From the NCBI RefSeq assembly GCF_000471905.2, contig NW_006496628.1, positions 965,395-1,029,394 on the forward strand: a stretch of 64,000 nt of DNA. Direction: 5' to 3'. A model generated the notes under the pieces. It was not told the DNA's origin, ran no database searches, and worked only from the letters and a program-made list of their open reading frames with translations. Below are positions 1 to 10,399 of the stretch, in pieces; the stretch's first letter is position 1, and each line of letters opens with the position of its first letter. The translations under genes were made by a program, and so were the position numbers. The stretch comes from Amborella trichopoda. Lineage: Eukaryota; Streptophyta; Magnoliopsida; Amborellales; Amborellaceae.

Positions 1-479
1 CTGGCTGAGCATTGAACTGCTGCTAGCAAAGAAGCACGCTCAAGGATACTTTTGTGTGACCCCAGCACCTGGATGGTCCAAGAAGAGTACCCTTTATATA
101 TTGGTGCTCCCCTTGCACTCGAGGGCCAGAAGACGATCATATTAACCCCTTGGTGTTCACCATTCTCCTCCCCAATGTGGTCGAATTGGCCCCAGAAGCT
201 ATATTCCTATGCATCCAATGAAGGAGCGCCACCCCTTCTTTGATACTGACATTACCGTCATTGTCCCTCCGGACTTCAAAGCAAACTGGGTCGGTAATAC
301 TGAGAGGCCACTTTGGTTTGTATATAGGTTCTGCCAACCAAATGGGCTCACCCCTCACTAAACTCTCACCAGTAAAATCACTGGCATCGACCTCTCATCC
401 CCTTGGAAGGTTCTTCATGTTAAGGATTTTGTGAGAAGGCCTAGCCATCATAGAAATTTTAAGGACTCACTCCTGTGCG
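1..479 (+). other. Unidentified internal segment of F with a reading-frame remnant
   Basis: This occupies the place that module Q has in elements B and D, but I see no similarity to Q. A + frame from 236 to about 490 reads like protein (a DTDITVIVPPDF stretch followed by WFVYRFCQPNG) with one TAA near 360. A different + frame is open at 52-243, and the minus strand is open at 137-358. I do not recognise any of these products and cannot decide the coding strand. It may be a captured or element-encoded extra reading frame that has decayed. Confidence 0.35.
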
Positions 480-770
480 TGAATCACCAAAGAATAAGCT
501 AGCACCGACTGTGTTTGGCAAAGCCCACCACCGGCTGTGTTTACTAACGCTTGGCACCGGCTGTGTTCACTAACGCCTAGCACCGGTTGTGTTTGCTAAT
601 GCCTAGTGTCGGCTGTGTTTGTCAATGCCTAGCACCGACTGTGTTCGCTAACACTTAACACCGGCTATGTCTGCCAATGCCTAGAGTCGGCTATTTTTTC
701 TTAGCGCTGGCTGTTGTCGCTAATGCCTAGCGCCGATTATGTTTTCAAAGGACTATTGTTGCTCGTGTTC
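480..770 (+). repeat. P-module tandem repeat, about 26 bp, CACCGGCTGTGTT core
   Basis: About ten degenerate units share CACCGGCTGTGTT followed by a linker ending in GCCTAG. A second block of the same family lies at 1555-1720. Inverted relatives occur in the P modules of A (9100-9320, 10130-10330), B (24280-24450) and I (62240-62520). Confidence 0.8.
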
Positions 771-1372
771 AAATCTACTGCACGTACTACATATTGTGCA
801 CATGTCACCTTGAGCCCCGGTGTGCCTCCTGACAACTACCGGCCACAACATGGTCTGACACATGTCCTCACACGTGTGGACTGACAGCCGTTACCTTTCA
901 GTGATTGTTCACTACGAGTGACCCTTCGCCTCCTCACAGCCTCTCAGTTTCTCATAGGGAAACTTCCCTCTTCCATTGGAAATTGACTCTGACACCTTCC
1001 CCTTCTTCTTCCCTAGGGCAAACAAGCCACTGAGAAAACTTGTAGAAAGCCGACGAAATTTTGCCCGTAGTTCCTTGCCATGAATTCTACCCTTTTTCCC
1101 CTTTCTAGCTATCCCGAGTTACTGCTGAAATCTTTAAAGCTCCCCTGCGGACCCCCCTGGTTTTCACTCAGCCTTCACCACAGACCCCTGCAACTTCTTG
1201 TGTTCTTGCTGGTGCTCTGTCTTCTCAGCTGGATCCTTCTCCTGCTTTGCAAACCTCACTCGAGTGCTCTACATGCTCGGTGGAGTTCTCGCTGGGAGTT
1301 CTCTCACTCTCACTGCTAAAATGACTTGGACGTTTTCCCTTCGGTATAACAATAAAAATGGGGTATGTCCCC

Positions 1373-1380
1373 TTATATAG
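1373..1380 (-). promoter_or_regulatory. Antisense TATA box of the P module (F copy)
   Basis: Read on the minus strand the site is CTATATAAGGGG followed closely by CCCC. The same box, antisense to the element, is present at 9517 (A), 23558 (B), 44875 (C) and 54951 (D). Conservation in all five copies suggests function, but transcription is inferred only. Confidence 0.5.
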
Positions 1381-1879
1381 GCAAAGCTTCCTTGAAGTGC
1401 CCTCCACAAACTAGGAATGCTAGTCAAGTCCTTGAAGGCCAAATGACGATGGGCCAGACCCGTGGCCCCTATGAATGTTTGCTGCCGCCCATGAAAACTC
1501 AAGCAACAGAGACCAGGACTGGGTCATGCTCGGGTCTAAGGTCTGAACACTAACCCGTACTCAGCACCGGCTATGTTCTCGATTGCCCAGTGCCAGCTAT
1601 GTTCTCAATGACCTAGCACCGGTTGTGTTCTCAAAGACCTAGCACCGACTGTGTTCTCAAAGTCCCAGCGTCAATTGTGTTCTCAAGCATTAGCATTGAT
1701 TGTGCTCAACACCGGCCATGTTTTCAAGTTTACCACTGCGTGTGTCGTCATTGCGCATGCTAGAGAAACATGTGTTACCGCCGCCCGTGCTGGCGTCGCA
1801 CATGTCAGTGCTGCAACCGTTCAAGTCTACCGCTATGTGTGTCTTACCACTATCCCTAGTGAAGTAGCACCTAGGCCAT

Positions 1880-2320
1880 GACTTGTTATCCCCAGTGGAG
1901 TTGCACCCAGGCCGTGACCTGTCATTCCCAATGGAGTTAGGAACGGGCCATTGTCCCTCATCCCTAGTAGGAGTCACACCCGTAATGCATCCCATTATCC
2001 CTAGTGGAATTAGGGTCGTTCCTACCTCTTCATTCCCCAGTGGGTCAGTCTCATACCAAACCATTGTTCCCCTCCTATCTTATCCTCAGGGAGTCGGATT
2101 ACCTTCCATAAACCTATTCTTGATCGAGTCTCATCTTTCACCCCATGGAGTCCACTTATCCCCTAATCCTATAAATTCCCCTTCTGTTTGCCATCCCTCA
2201 TCGGGCCATCATTTCCATCTAAGCCCTCTGCTTGTGTATGGCCTTAACCATTTTATCCCTAGGGAGTCAAATTGCTATCTACACACCTATCCCCCATGGA
2301 GCTTCACTTACATGGCGACC
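1880..2320 (+). repeat. O-module array resembling the tRNA-Arg 3' end (F copy)
   Basis: About nine degenerate copies, 30-60 bp apart, contain variants of ATCCCCAGTGGAGT. The best copy is at 1888-1901; others begin near 1925, 1962, 2000, 2035, 2085, 2140, 2268 and 2295. The motif is the reverse complement of the primer binding sites of elements A, B and C, so in the element's sense RNA it resembles the 3' end of the primer tRNA. Confidence 0.7.
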
Positions 2321-3373
2321 CACAGCCATGGCTCATGCTGCATGACCCTAAATTGTACAGCCATGGTCCATGTTGCATGATCCTAAACTGCACATCCATG
2401 GTCCGTGCTTCATGACCCTAAACTGCTCAGCCATAGTCCAAACTATACTACCTTAAACTGTAGCGGAGGTCTAGTTGCATGACCTTAAAAGATATGGTCT
2501 TAGCTACACAACTTAAAACTGTATAGCCATGGTCCAAGCCATATGACCTTAAACTATAGTGCACGTTCTGGCCACATGACGTTAAAAGGCTTAGCACCAT
2601 GGTCCAAACTATATGACCTTAAACTATAGCGGAGGTCTAGTTGGACGATCTTAAATTGTATGGTCCAAGTTGCATGACTCCAAAACTGCATAACTGTGGT
2701 CCAAGCTATATGACCTTAAACCATAGTGCACGTCTTAGCCCCATGACAATAAACTCCTTTGCACAGGTTCTAGAGGTTTAACCTTAAAACTCGCCCCCAC
2801 TCACATGCACATGCCCTTTACATGCACGTCTTCCCTAACCGACTTATCCATGTGTGCGCACCAACTTCATAAGTCACCTGTGAATCCCTTCATTGCCATT
2901 CATCATTCCCCATTGAGTTTCACTCGTGCTCACAAAATGGTGAGCCATCCCACCATCCATACTCACTGTCGGCTAATCAGTCACCACTTTTCACCCATCA
3001 TTCATAGATCATCCGTCTTTCATAGGTAGCCTCTTGCCAGCTCCCCAAAGTTAGTCAAACCACCACCATACTCACTCCGTGGCCTCCACAGGACTGCCAT
3101 CCATCTTCACTATGGTCCAGCTGTATGACCTTAAATTATAATGTACGTTCTGACTGCATGACATTAAAAAGTTTCGCACAGGATCCAAAGGCATGACCCT
3201 AAACACTCCTTCACAAAGAAAAGAAGAATAATGAGCATGGTGTATACCTGAACAAGGGAACGCCATGAGTAAAAATGACGGATGGGCATGGTGACGAAAC
3301 CATGAGTAAAAGAGTTATTTGAAAATAAAAACCCGAGCACAGTGAGTAAAAATAGAAAAATAAGGGTGGACAT
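2320..3373 (+). repeat. N-module tandem repeat (about 40 bp) and start of M, F copy
   Basis: From 2320 to 2790 and again at 3110-3210 there are degenerate units with ATGACCTTAAACTG and ATGGTCCA cores. Between them, 2790-3100 holds a non-repeat stretch that matches, inverted, 8010-8330 in A and 22040-22400 in B. The last 100 bases belong to module M, which is interrupted by element A at 3373. No credible coding sequence is seen. Confidence 0.7.
3369..3373. repeat. Target site duplication of element A, left copy (GACAT)
   Basis: GACAT here and GGCAT at 17540-17544 flank element A with one mismatch. Removing A and one copy restores continuous homology with the M module of other elements, which supports the call. 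Confidence 0.7.
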
Positions 3374-4249
3374 TAGTAAGGTGCCTCGATCTCACCCTTC
3401 GGATCTAGATGATCGGGTGGCACATGTCTTGGGTTTCAAGGGAACCGAGGACTTGAGATCGCTCTCTCGGGAACCTTGCTCAGAACCAAGGGCAGGTAGA
3501 TCAACCGATGAGAGAGGAATTTAAGGTGGGTTCGAGACTTACTCGGGCTGGCTCACGTGGGCGCCCTCTTAGATCACGAAGAAAGCCCCCTAGCCATAAA
3601 ACTGGTTCGGAATCATCTCCCTTGACCTGTATCCTCCTATTTCTGCAATCACACACATATGTCAAATGTTACAAGATAAGTGGGTCAAGGGACCCCACCT
3701 TGCCTTTGGGGAACATACAAAGGCGTGCACATTCAAAAAGAGGAAGAGAAGAATGAGAGAGTTAAGATTGGAATGAGAAGAATTTGACCAGGCTGTGACC
3801 CCAACACAGTGACTGAACTATTAAGTAATTGACACGACGTGGCAGTAAAATGAGCTCAGTAACTCAGACCCGCTCAACAGAATTACTATTATACGACCAT
3901 ACATAAACCGATTAGCTTGACACGATGGTTAGTCTATCATGACAGTAAAGCGGGCACAATAACTTAGACCAGCACAACGACATTACAACTGGACAACTGG
4001 ACTACCATTGATTGCTAGTCTCCACCTCTCTTGTTCAAATGAAAGGGTAAGAGAAAGAAAGGAGAAGAACAAAAAGAGAGAGAAGAGAAGAAGAAGAAGA
4101 AAAGAAGAGAAAAGAGAAGAAGCAGAGTAAGAAAGAAAATAATAAGAGAAGAAGAAGAGAGAGAAGGGAAGAAGAGGAGAAGGAGGACACAAATGATAAT
4201 GAGATGGGGAGAAAGAAGACTCAGACAATGATGACTTCAACAAGCTTAT

Positions 4250-4850
4250 GATAGCCATGACATGAGAAATAGGTAGATGAGACTTAGGTTGCGATGGTCC
4301 TCCGCCGGCTATGACATAAAGAGAGAAGAGAGAAAAAGAACACAGGCAGCGATGTGCTTCCACCAATTGTGACAAAAGAGAGAGAGAGAAAAAACACAGG
4401 CTGTAATAGGCTTACACTAGCTGTGTCAGAAGAAAGAGAAGATAGAAAGAACACATGCAGCAATAGGCTTCCACCGTCTGTGATAAAAGAAACAGGATGG
4501 AAAATGCAGGCGGCGCTAGGATTGCACCGGCTGTGACAAAAGAGAATAAAGAGAGAGAAAACATAGATAGTGATAGGCTTACGTCGTCTGTGACAGAAAG
4601 AAGGAAGAGAGTGAAAACAAAGGCGGTGGTAGGCTTACACCATCTGATATAGAAAAGAAGGAAGGGAGAGTAAGCACAAGCGGCAATAGGATTGCGCCAT
4701 CTGTGAGAGAAGAGAAGGAAGAGAGAGAAAGCACATGCAGCGATATGCTTGCACTAGTTATGATAAAAGAGAAGAAAGAGAGAGAAAACACAAGCAGCGA
4801 AAGGCTTGCCCCAACTGTGATAGAAGAGAAAGAGAATTTTGATAGAGGTC
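4250..4850 (-). repeat. U5 hairpin tandem array (3' LTR of A)
   Basis: About ten degenerate units of roughly 57 bp each contain a CACAGGCGG-like arm, a short loop with ATAGGCTT, a CCGTCTGTG-like arm and a purine-rich spacer (AGAGAGAAA). Here the arms are more decayed than in the 5' LTR copy at 14760-15690. Confidence 0.75.
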
Positions 4851-5426
4851 AGGCCCGCCATCCAAGTTAAGGCCTGTCACATTGTTCATGTCTCATGAAC
4901 AAAAAGGCATCACACCAAACGATAGGTCTACCATGTGTGAATGTGGAAAGAAAGAGGCGCAGGGAAAGAGAGACAAGATAGACCAGAGGAGGAAGAGAGA
5001 GAAAGAGATAAAGATGAAAGCATGAAAAAGAAAAGAAGAGATGAGAAAAAAGAAGAGAGAGAAAGAAAGAGATAGAGACATAAATGAGAGAGAAAAGAGG
5101 AATAAGAAAGACAGAGATGAGAGACAAAAGAGGAAGACGAAAGAGCTAGAGATGAGAGAGAAAAAAGGAAGAAGAAAGAGATAGAGATGAGAGAGAAAAG
5201 AGGAAGAAGAAAGAGAGAGATGAGAGAGAAAAAAGGAAGAAGAAAGAGAGAGATGAGAGAGAAAAGAGGAGGAGAGAGAAAATACCTTATCGAGGAGTAT
5301 TAGCTCTTTTCTTCTCAGTCATCTCTCTCTCCCTCCAAGATGCACCCACGAACTTAACCAAGAATTGAAATCTATATTAAATGGTTGAAGAATGAACCAA
5401 AAGTCCTTTACAATTTGGCTTTGTAT

Positions 5427-5436
5427 GTTTATATAG
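5427..5436 (-). promoter_or_regulatory. Sense TATA box, 3' LTR of A
   Basis: Minus-strand CTATATAAAC lies in an AT-rich context, with an AATAAA-like signal site (decayed) about 50 bp further in the sense direction near 5376. The equivalent box is found in the LTRs at 16236, 35873, 40287 and 52617, which places R between the TATA box and the poly(A) signal. Confidence 0.6.
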
Positions 5437-7929
5437 AATTGGGCTCAAATATGGGTGGATACCAAAAAAATAACAAAATTGATGATAGTTACAATTTAAT
5501 TAAATTAAATAAAATTCTATAAATGGGTGCAAAAAGACTGTTTTCCCCTGCTTAACAATAGATGGAATTTGAAAACAGTCCCTGTCTCTGCCCGAGAACT
5601 TGTATGATCTTCTATGACTGATCCGGGGTTGCTCTGATGCCCGTTTGATCGAAAGATGATTGTTTTCTTGTTGGGCTTGGCATGACGATCAATTTGATAT
5701 CAACTTTGAGTCATGAATCGTATTTTTAGGCTACGATCATGAGACTTGAGATTTGCATGAATCTTGAAAACTTCGGATCGATAGTGTGCTCGTTCCTTGA
5801 TGTTCGTATGTAATTTCTTCATTGTAGTGCACTGAGCATGCCAACATGATTGTGTGGAAACAAATGGGATGCCATTTGAAGCCTGAACGAAGATTTCACA
5901 ACTTTTGGGTTTTAGCTGGAATCTAGAATCCGAGGGTAAGAATTTATAGTCACTTCATCACTTTCATGTGTAAAATCCAACCGTTCATCATGTATGGGGT
6001 TTGGATTAATGATAGCCCTAGATCTTATGCTCACGATGAAATTGGTTTCGCATTGATCCGATGTACGAGCACCATGATTTAGTCGTTTGAGTGAGGCATG
6101 TTGTTGTCGAATTTTCTACAAATTCGTCATGGATCAAAAACTTCTCTCTATTTTTTCTCCCTGCTCAGATGTCATGATGAGGCGTACCACATATCGAAAC
6201 GCTCATCTTGACAAGACGAACACGTTCACCAAATTTTAGTACAATCCGACTTAGGATGGGTGAGATATGGGCCCCGAAAGTCACTACTTGTGACTACAAA
6301 AACAACCACCTTTAATGATGTAATGGTGCTGGGTGGCCACACGAGAATAGTGTGCGACTCCTCCTGTTTCAATGTTTTTCTCATAACCTTGTCTTGAAGT
6401 GTCCGATTATGTCAAAACTTGACCCCATAGGGGTTTTTGACCACCCCAGATCCAATGGCGATGGTCCCATAGTTGTTTAACACACTAAAAAATATAGTTC
6501 TAGTTACGTAGTCTATTTTAGGGTGTTAGAGGCCAATATTTTTGAAATTGTTTCTTTGTGTTCACTACGTTAGATGTGTCTGATTGTGATAAAACTTGGC
6601 AGGTGACCTTTTGGAGTGCTTATAAAGATCTTGACCAGTTCTGGTGCTATTCTGAGCCTGTTGAGAATTCCACTATTTTATCAAGCTTTATTGACCGACT
6701 TCCTCTTTATTCCGCATCAGGGACCAAGGTGCTGAAAAATGTGTTCAAACAGATTACCCCGCCGAACGTTATGCTTCGAGGGAAGCGAGAAGGATAACAT
6801 TCAGAATATTCCTTTCTGCTTTATTTCTTTTTTCTTCTTAGTCATAGGACAACGTAAACACCGAGGAGATTCACGTAATGCAGCAACTAAGATGCTCAGA
6901 TGTTGGGATGCATTGTTCGTAAGACCGTCTGTTGAGACTTTAGGGGTAAAAGAGACTTTTTTGAGGGATCTTGTTGAAATCCTCACCACTTAGTTGTGAT
7001 TCTAATAGCTGAGGATTTTGTACGGACCTTGTTGATAGGAATCAAGCCCATCTGGCAATTGAGTGTCATGTCAAAGGGCATTGTTCCCCTTTAGTCGGGG
7101 TTTGTTTGTATCCTCTGGTGTTGAGCCACGTTTCGAGGATTTTGTGAATGGTGTACTGAAGGGCCTTCTGTCGGTGCCATCTGCTTTATGCACCAATTAT
7201 TCCTTAGCGAGTAAGGTACCTCAGTTTATCGAGGTCACCAGCTTTGAGTATAACCCCTACCCATTGCTTTGCAGTTTCGATAATCAAGATACCTAGCGAT
7301 CCTGATTACCACACCAAAGTCATGGCTGACTTAGCTTTCTTTGGGAGTCTTCAACATTTTGGAGTGTGTTGGTAACCTCTTGGGAATGATTCTCTTCTTC
7401 ATGAGGCTTGTCTTGCTTTCTTGGCAAATCTTCTGCTCATCGAGTCCTTCCAATAAATATACTTAGGCTGTTGGAATCCTTCCTTGAAGCTTATATTTTT
7501 TAGTCCTGGTATTGTGACACTAGGGATTTTTCTTTTTGAGTGTTGGCTGAAGCCGCTTGTTAAGGAAAGTGTTGCATCAACCTGTTTATTGGTCTGAGTG
7601 TCCTTTGAGGATTTTCAGTTGGACTTGGGAAGCGACGTTGTAGAGTTCAACAACTTCTTTTTAATGTGCGCTCTTTTACCCATGACCTTTCGATCATGTC
7701 TACCCTTTTCTTCCATTTTTGCTCACAATGCCCTTTAGGGTTTTCACCGTGTCCGAGTTTTTGTTTTTGTTGTTTTCTTTTTTTCTTTTTCATGAAAATA
7801 TTTTACTCATGGATTCGTGACCATGCATGTCCGTCATTTTTACTCATGGCGTTCCCTTGTCCAGGTGTACACCATGCATGTTATTTCTCCTTTTTGTGAA
7901 GGCATGTTTAGGGTTATGCCTTCGGGACC

Positions 7930-8670
7930 TGCACAAAGCTGTTTAACGTCATGCGGTCAGGACATGCACTACAGTTTAAGGTCATAGAGCATGGTGATGG
8001 ATGGTAGTCTATGGAGGCCATGGAGTGAGTATGGTGGTGGTTTGACTGACTTTGGGGAGATAGAATGAGGCTACCTATGAAAGATGGGTAATGTATGAAA
8101 GGAAGATGGAAAGTGGTGACCCACTAACTGACGGCAAGTATGAATGGTGGAATGGCTCGCCATTTTGTTAGCACGGGTAAGACACACTAGGGAATGATAG
8201 ATGATGGTAATGAAGACAGGTGGACTCACTGGGGAGTCGGTGAAGATGGTGCACACACGAACGAGTCAGTTAAGAAAGGCATGTATGAAGATGCACGTAA
8301 TGGGTGTGTGGACGTATGTGGTGGGATGTATTTAAGGTCATGCCTCTTGGATCTGTGCTTAGCAATTTAACGTCATACAGTCAGGATGCGTACTATAGTT
8401 TTAGGTCAAATAGCTTGGACCATGGCTATGTGGTTAAGAGTCCTACAGCTTGGACAATGTAATTTAAGGTCGTACAGCTAGACCTCCGCTACAGTTTAAG
8501 GTCATATACTTTGGACTAAGGTGCTAAGCTTTTTAACGTCATGCAGCTAGGATGTCTACTATAGTTTAGGGTCATATAGTTTGGACCTATGCAGTTTAAG
8601 GTCGTGCAGCTAGACCAAGGCTGTGCAATTTAAGGTCATGCAGCATGGACCGAGGCATTGGTTGCCATGT
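7930..8670 (-). repeat. N-module tandem repeat (A copy)
   Basis: Units of about 40 bp with TTTAAGGTCATGCAGC and TGGACCATGG cores fill 8330-8670, with an outlying copy at 7905-8000. The intervening 8010-8330 matches non-repeat sequence in F (2790-3100), inverted. Confidence 0.75.
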
Positions 8671-8689
8671 GTGTGAAGTTGTGTGGGGA

Positions 8690-9030
8690 ATAAGTATGAA
8701 GGTGGGAAGCTGACTCCCTAGGGATAAAATGGTTCAGGCAAACAAGGGTTCAGATGGGATGACCGACTTTATTGAGAATAACGGGAACAAGTGTGGGTCC
8801 TTTATAGGTGAGAAATGGTACTCGACTCCTTGAGGACAGGATAACTAGGTGTGAGACAGATCCACTGGGGGTTGCAGTGGTAAAAATGACTCTAACTCCA
8901 TTGGAAATAATGGGTTGTAGTACGAGTATGACTTCTACTGGATGATGAGAAGTCATGGCATGATTTGGACGACCTAGGTATCACTCCGCTGGCGATAATA
9001 GGTTACGGCTAGGGTGCAACTCTACTTGGG
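8690..9030 (-). repeat. O-module array resembling the tRNA-Arg 3' end (A copy)
   Basis: On the plus strand the units read like ACTCCACTGGGGAT (near 8710, 8825, 8860, 8890, 8930, 8975 and 9018). In the element's sense strand each is therefore an ATCCCCAGTGGAGT-like motif, the complement of the element's primer binding site at 13966-13985. Confidence 0.65.
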
Positions 9031-9516
9031 ATGAGAATTGTAGGACACGCATGGCTTTGGCATGGTGCGTGCGGTAGTGATCATTTCTTAAACACTCAGT
9101 CAGTCACTGAGCCTTTTGAAAATGCAGTCGGTGTTGAGGCCAACCAATACTATTTCTTGAATACCCAGACGATGTTGGGGTTTGAAAGAACACAGCCGAC
9201 ACTGAGGGCAGTCATGCTAGCTCTTGAACACAGCTAGCACTGAGTTATTGAGAACACAACCCGCACTGAGGATTGAAAACACAGCTGGCGCTAGGCAGTT
9301 TCGATCACATAGCTGGTGCTGGGTGTGGGTGAGCGTTCAGGCCTTGACTTGAGCTCGACCCGGTCGTAGTCTCTTTTACATCGGATTTCATAGGCGACGG
9401 TAAAACTTCGCTCGGGCCTCTGGTCAGAGCTTAACTCGGTTCGGCCCATCATCGTTGGAATTCTTGGACATGGCTGAGATTCTTGATTTGTAAGGGACAT
9501 TTGAGGGAAGCTTCGA

Positions 9517-9526
9517 CTATAAAAAG
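9517..9526 (+). promoter_or_regulatory. Antisense TATA box of the P module (A copy)
   Basis: CTATAAAAAGGGGG is followed by a CCCCCC run that could pair with the G run. It points from the 3' region back toward gag, antisense to the element. It lies 24 bp after the end of the AGGGACATTTGAGGGAAG stretch that is also shared with B and D. Confidence 0.5.
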
Positions 9527-10399
9527 GGGGTAACCCCCCATTTTCACTGTTTCACGAAAGACTTATGGTAAAAAAAATTTGTTTAACGGTAAGGTATTCT
9601 GGCGAGGGTTAGTGGGAGCTTGCTAGTGAGCAGGGGAGGTTCTGACTGAGCTAGGAGATGCCAGCTAGAAAGGAGAAAGAATTTCACTGGAGCTATAGAT
9701 GTTTCCCATAGGGAGTCTTTCGGGGAAACAGGGGAACTCTGACCATGATTTTGAAAGTTTTGGTGAAGGAAAGAAGAGGCAGGAATTGTAGCAGTGAGCT
9801 GCCCAGGGATTTTTGCTAATTTTGGTAGCTTTCAAGCAGGTGTAACTGGTTTCCCGACAACTTGGAGGAAGGTTGCCTAGGGTTTCCAGCTGCTGAAGGG
9901 AGTTTCTGAGCAGGAATCCGAAGGGTTGCAAAGAGACAGACTGTCACTGGAGGTAGACAGTTGCAGGAAGGTGAACGATCATCTTTGGAAATCATTGAAT
10001 CATCGAGGAGGCGAAGCATCTTAAGCCAAAAAATGAGGAGTCATAGAAATCGTGGGGGTATGGGAAAAAAAAAAGTCACCAAGAGGAGAATAGTCATGGC
10101 AGCACTGACTTAGGATCGCATCCGACTCTGACTTCTAAAAGCAAAGCTGACACTGACACAGCTAGCGCTGATCCTTAAGAAAAGCAACCGGTGTTGAGAG
10201 TTAGAGGCACGGCGGTAGCCTTCAGAAGACACAGTCGGCACTGGCAACAAAAACGTCAGCTGGCTCTGAGAGTTAGCAACACAGCCGACACTAGCCTTTG
10301 GAGGACACAACTAGTGCCAGCCTCAAATGGCGTTTATCAGTGCATGGTGAGCGTGATGACGTGCACGGTGTTGCTAGCATGCCGCAGTGAGTTGCATGT

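Larger units (their letters stand above)
1..3373 (+). mobile_element. Element F (Tat/Ogre-like), 3' internal region, left part
   Basis: This is the 3' non-coding part of a + strand Tat-lineage retrotransposon, cut at 3373 by insertion of element A and resumed at 17540. Modules P (480-1850), O (1880-2320), N (2320-3210) and the start of M follow one another in the same order as in the D and I copies at 54300-55930 and 62232-64000, and in inverted order in A, B and C. The reading across the gap is supported by homology: the sequence before 3373 plus that after 17540 matches the continuous M module near 7700 read on the minus strand. Its 5' part lies outside the window. Confidence 0.8.
3374..6751 (-). 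repeat. 3' LTR of element A
   Basis: This 3.38-kb repeat is closely similar along its length to 13988-17539. On the minus strand it runs from TGTTTGAACAC at 6751 to GGTGCC complement at 3374. It contains a hairpin tandem array at 4300-4850, a purine-rich tract at 4930-5280, the sense TATA box at 5427-5436 and a U3 region at 5440-6751. Apparent reading frames in the purine tract are low-complexity. Confidence 0.88.
6752..10330 (-). other. Long 3' non-coding region of A (modules M, N, O, P)
   Basis: In the element's sense direction this reads P (10330-9030), O (9030-8690), N (8670-7930) and M (7930-6752), ending at the 3' LTR. M has no repeat structure and only short frames, which I do not call. 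P includes non-repeat sequence at 9540-10080 downstream of the antisense TATA box, with a GGTAAGGT splice-donor-like site near 9590. No polypurine tract of normal quality is visible before the LTR. Confidence 0.7.
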
